Shown here piece after piece: positions 15,361-15,905 of a stretch of DNA of 15,905 nucleotides (its first letter is position 1; every line of letters starts with the position of its first letter). A program made the position numbers and the translations under genes. The notes beneath the pieces were generated by a model. That model was given only the letters and a program-made list of their open reading frames with translations, searched no databases and was not told the DNA's origin. Source of the stretch: Alphaproteobacteria bacterium (GTDB lineage Bacteria; Pseudomonadota; Alphaproteobacteria; Bin95); NCBI GenBank assembly GCA_022822125.1, contig JAJECF010000044.1:1-15905 (forward strand), given 5' to 3'.

Positions 15361-15861
15361 TCAGAACAAGTCTCCTTGGCGAGGCCGCTGGCTCGGCGGC
15401 GTTTCAATCTCACGTTCCTTCTGACGCCCTGGCGTCCGGGTTTCTTTCGGCTCGTCCGGCATGAGAGCGGCAGCGATCACCTCCGCGCGCGCCTCGCCGA
15501 ACACGGTGCGAAGCCCGTCGAGGGCCTCCGCTCGCCGTCCCTCCCGAACCATCGCCTGCAAGCGCTCCCGAAGCAGTTCCACGGCCAGTGCGCCGAAACG
15601 GGCAGACACCTCGTCACGCGCGCCGTCGGCCATTTCTGCCGCAATGCGCGAAATGCGGCGCTGCTGCTCCTCATCCAGAACCAGCGGCGGGCCAGCGGAC
15701 TTCTCCGGCGCCGACAGATCGACGGTCGTGACGCATTGGCCCCACCAGGCCGATGCCGACATGCCCGCCGCCTTCGCCCACGCCTTGATCGCCGCCCACT
15801 GCTCGTCTGTATAGGAGACCGAGTGCCCCGTGCCCGGCTTGCGTCTGCGCGCCTTCTTCAT
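15361..15861 (-). CDS. MobC/ribbon-helix-helix-like mobilisation accessory protein (tentative)
   Basis: This 166-residue protein starts with a basic stretch (KKARRRKPGTG), then SVSYTDEQWAAIKAWAKAAG and MSASAWWGQCV. That is a strand-helix-helix pattern like the 'vsvt.eE...i...A...g.s.s.f' of plasmid mobilisation accessory proteins. The rest is charged and helical (LDEEQQRRISRIAAEM; RERLQAMVREGRRAEALDGL), ending in a polar tail, GDLF. Such proteins bind the transfer origin and help the relaxase. No relaxase is in the window, so the assignment rests on the N-terminal pattern and on the plasmid-like neighbour at the left edge. The ATG at 15861 has GAGGA 4 bases upstream. It is co-oriented with the defence operon but separated by a promoter region of 150 bases, so it is probably element backbone rather than part of the defence system. 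It could also be an unrelated DNA-binding protein. Confidence 0.4.
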   Translation of the reverse strand: MKKARRRKPGTGHSVSYTDEQWAAIKAWAKAAGMSASAWWGQCVTTVDLSAPEKSAGPPLVLDEEQQRRISRIAAEMADGARDEVSARFGALAVELLRERLQAMVREGRRAEALDGLRTVFGEARAEVIAAALMPDEPKETRTPGRQKEREIETPPSQRPRQGDLF

Positions 15862-15905
15862 GCGTCCTCGCTGCCGCCCGGTGGACGAAGAAAACGAATG
15901 ACTTC

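Noticed and set aside
15898..15905. Start of a rightward gene at ATG 15898
   Set aside because: Only eight bases remain in the window and the purine-rich GAAGAAA upstream is too weak to support a gene call.
1..15905. CRISPR arrays, tRNA/rRNA genes, transposases or integrases
   Set aside because: No regularly spaced repeats, tRNA-like cloverleaf or recombinase motifs were found by reading; a covariance-model and profile search would be needed to exclude small RNAs fully.

Overview
The window is GC-rich DNA. Base composition, codon choice and the flanking genes suggest an alphaproteobacterium or similar proteobacterium, but no marker gene fixes the taxon. The sequence reads as a defence island carried as cargo on a mobile element (plasmid or integrative conjugative element). 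At the left edge (2-1000, plus strand) lies the 3' part of a gene resembling the DUF1173 family, which is often found on conjugative plasmids and integrated elements. At the right edge (15361-15861, minus strand) is a small basic protein resembling mobilisation-accessory (MobC/ribbon-helix-helix type) proteins.

Between them, eight genes run on the minus strand from 15210 to 1015 with almost no gaps. In order of transcription they are: (1) a 1189-residue protein with an XRE-type helix-turn-helix, an SNF2-family helicase core and a C-terminal DUF3883-like nuclease-fold domain; (2) a DUF3800 protein; (3) a HEPN-domain protein; (4) a DUF2806 protein; (5) a 1072-residue DUF1156 adenine DNA methyltransferase with a zinc ribbon; (6) an AAA ATPase of the RecF/OLD type; (7) a TOPRIM-like (DUF4276-like) protein; (8) a 1104-residue DUF499 P-loop ATPase. 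Four junctions are 4-base stop/start overlaps (ATGA or GTGA). The other three gaps are 0, 2 and 20 bases. This points to one polycistronic transcript of about 14 kb with translational coupling.

The core trio of SNF2/DUF3883 helicase, DUF1156 methylase and DUF499 ATPase matches the helicase-methylase-ATPase class of defence loci, related to BREX type 3 and DISARM but lacking PglZ, BrxL and DUF1998 components. The likely logic is that the methylase marks host DNA while the helicase/nuclease and the DUF499 ATPase act on unmarked DNA. Two further modules sit inside the operon: DUF3800-HEPN-DUF2806, and an AAA-TOPRIM pair resembling a split OLD nuclease. Either could be a backup or abortive effector. 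This reading is inferred from domain content.

The only substantial non-coding stretch (15211-15360) holds the presumed operon promoter. It is overlapped by an almost perfect 16-base palindrome, an 8+8 inverted repeat and two AACATANNCTAT direct repeats 29 bases apart. The XRE domain on the first gene product makes autoregulation a plausible model. The DUF3800 gene seems to carry a frameshift near its 3' end, and part of the DUF2806 gene is strikingly AT-rich. No tRNA, rRNA, CRISPR array, insertion sequence or clear rho-independent terminator was seen.
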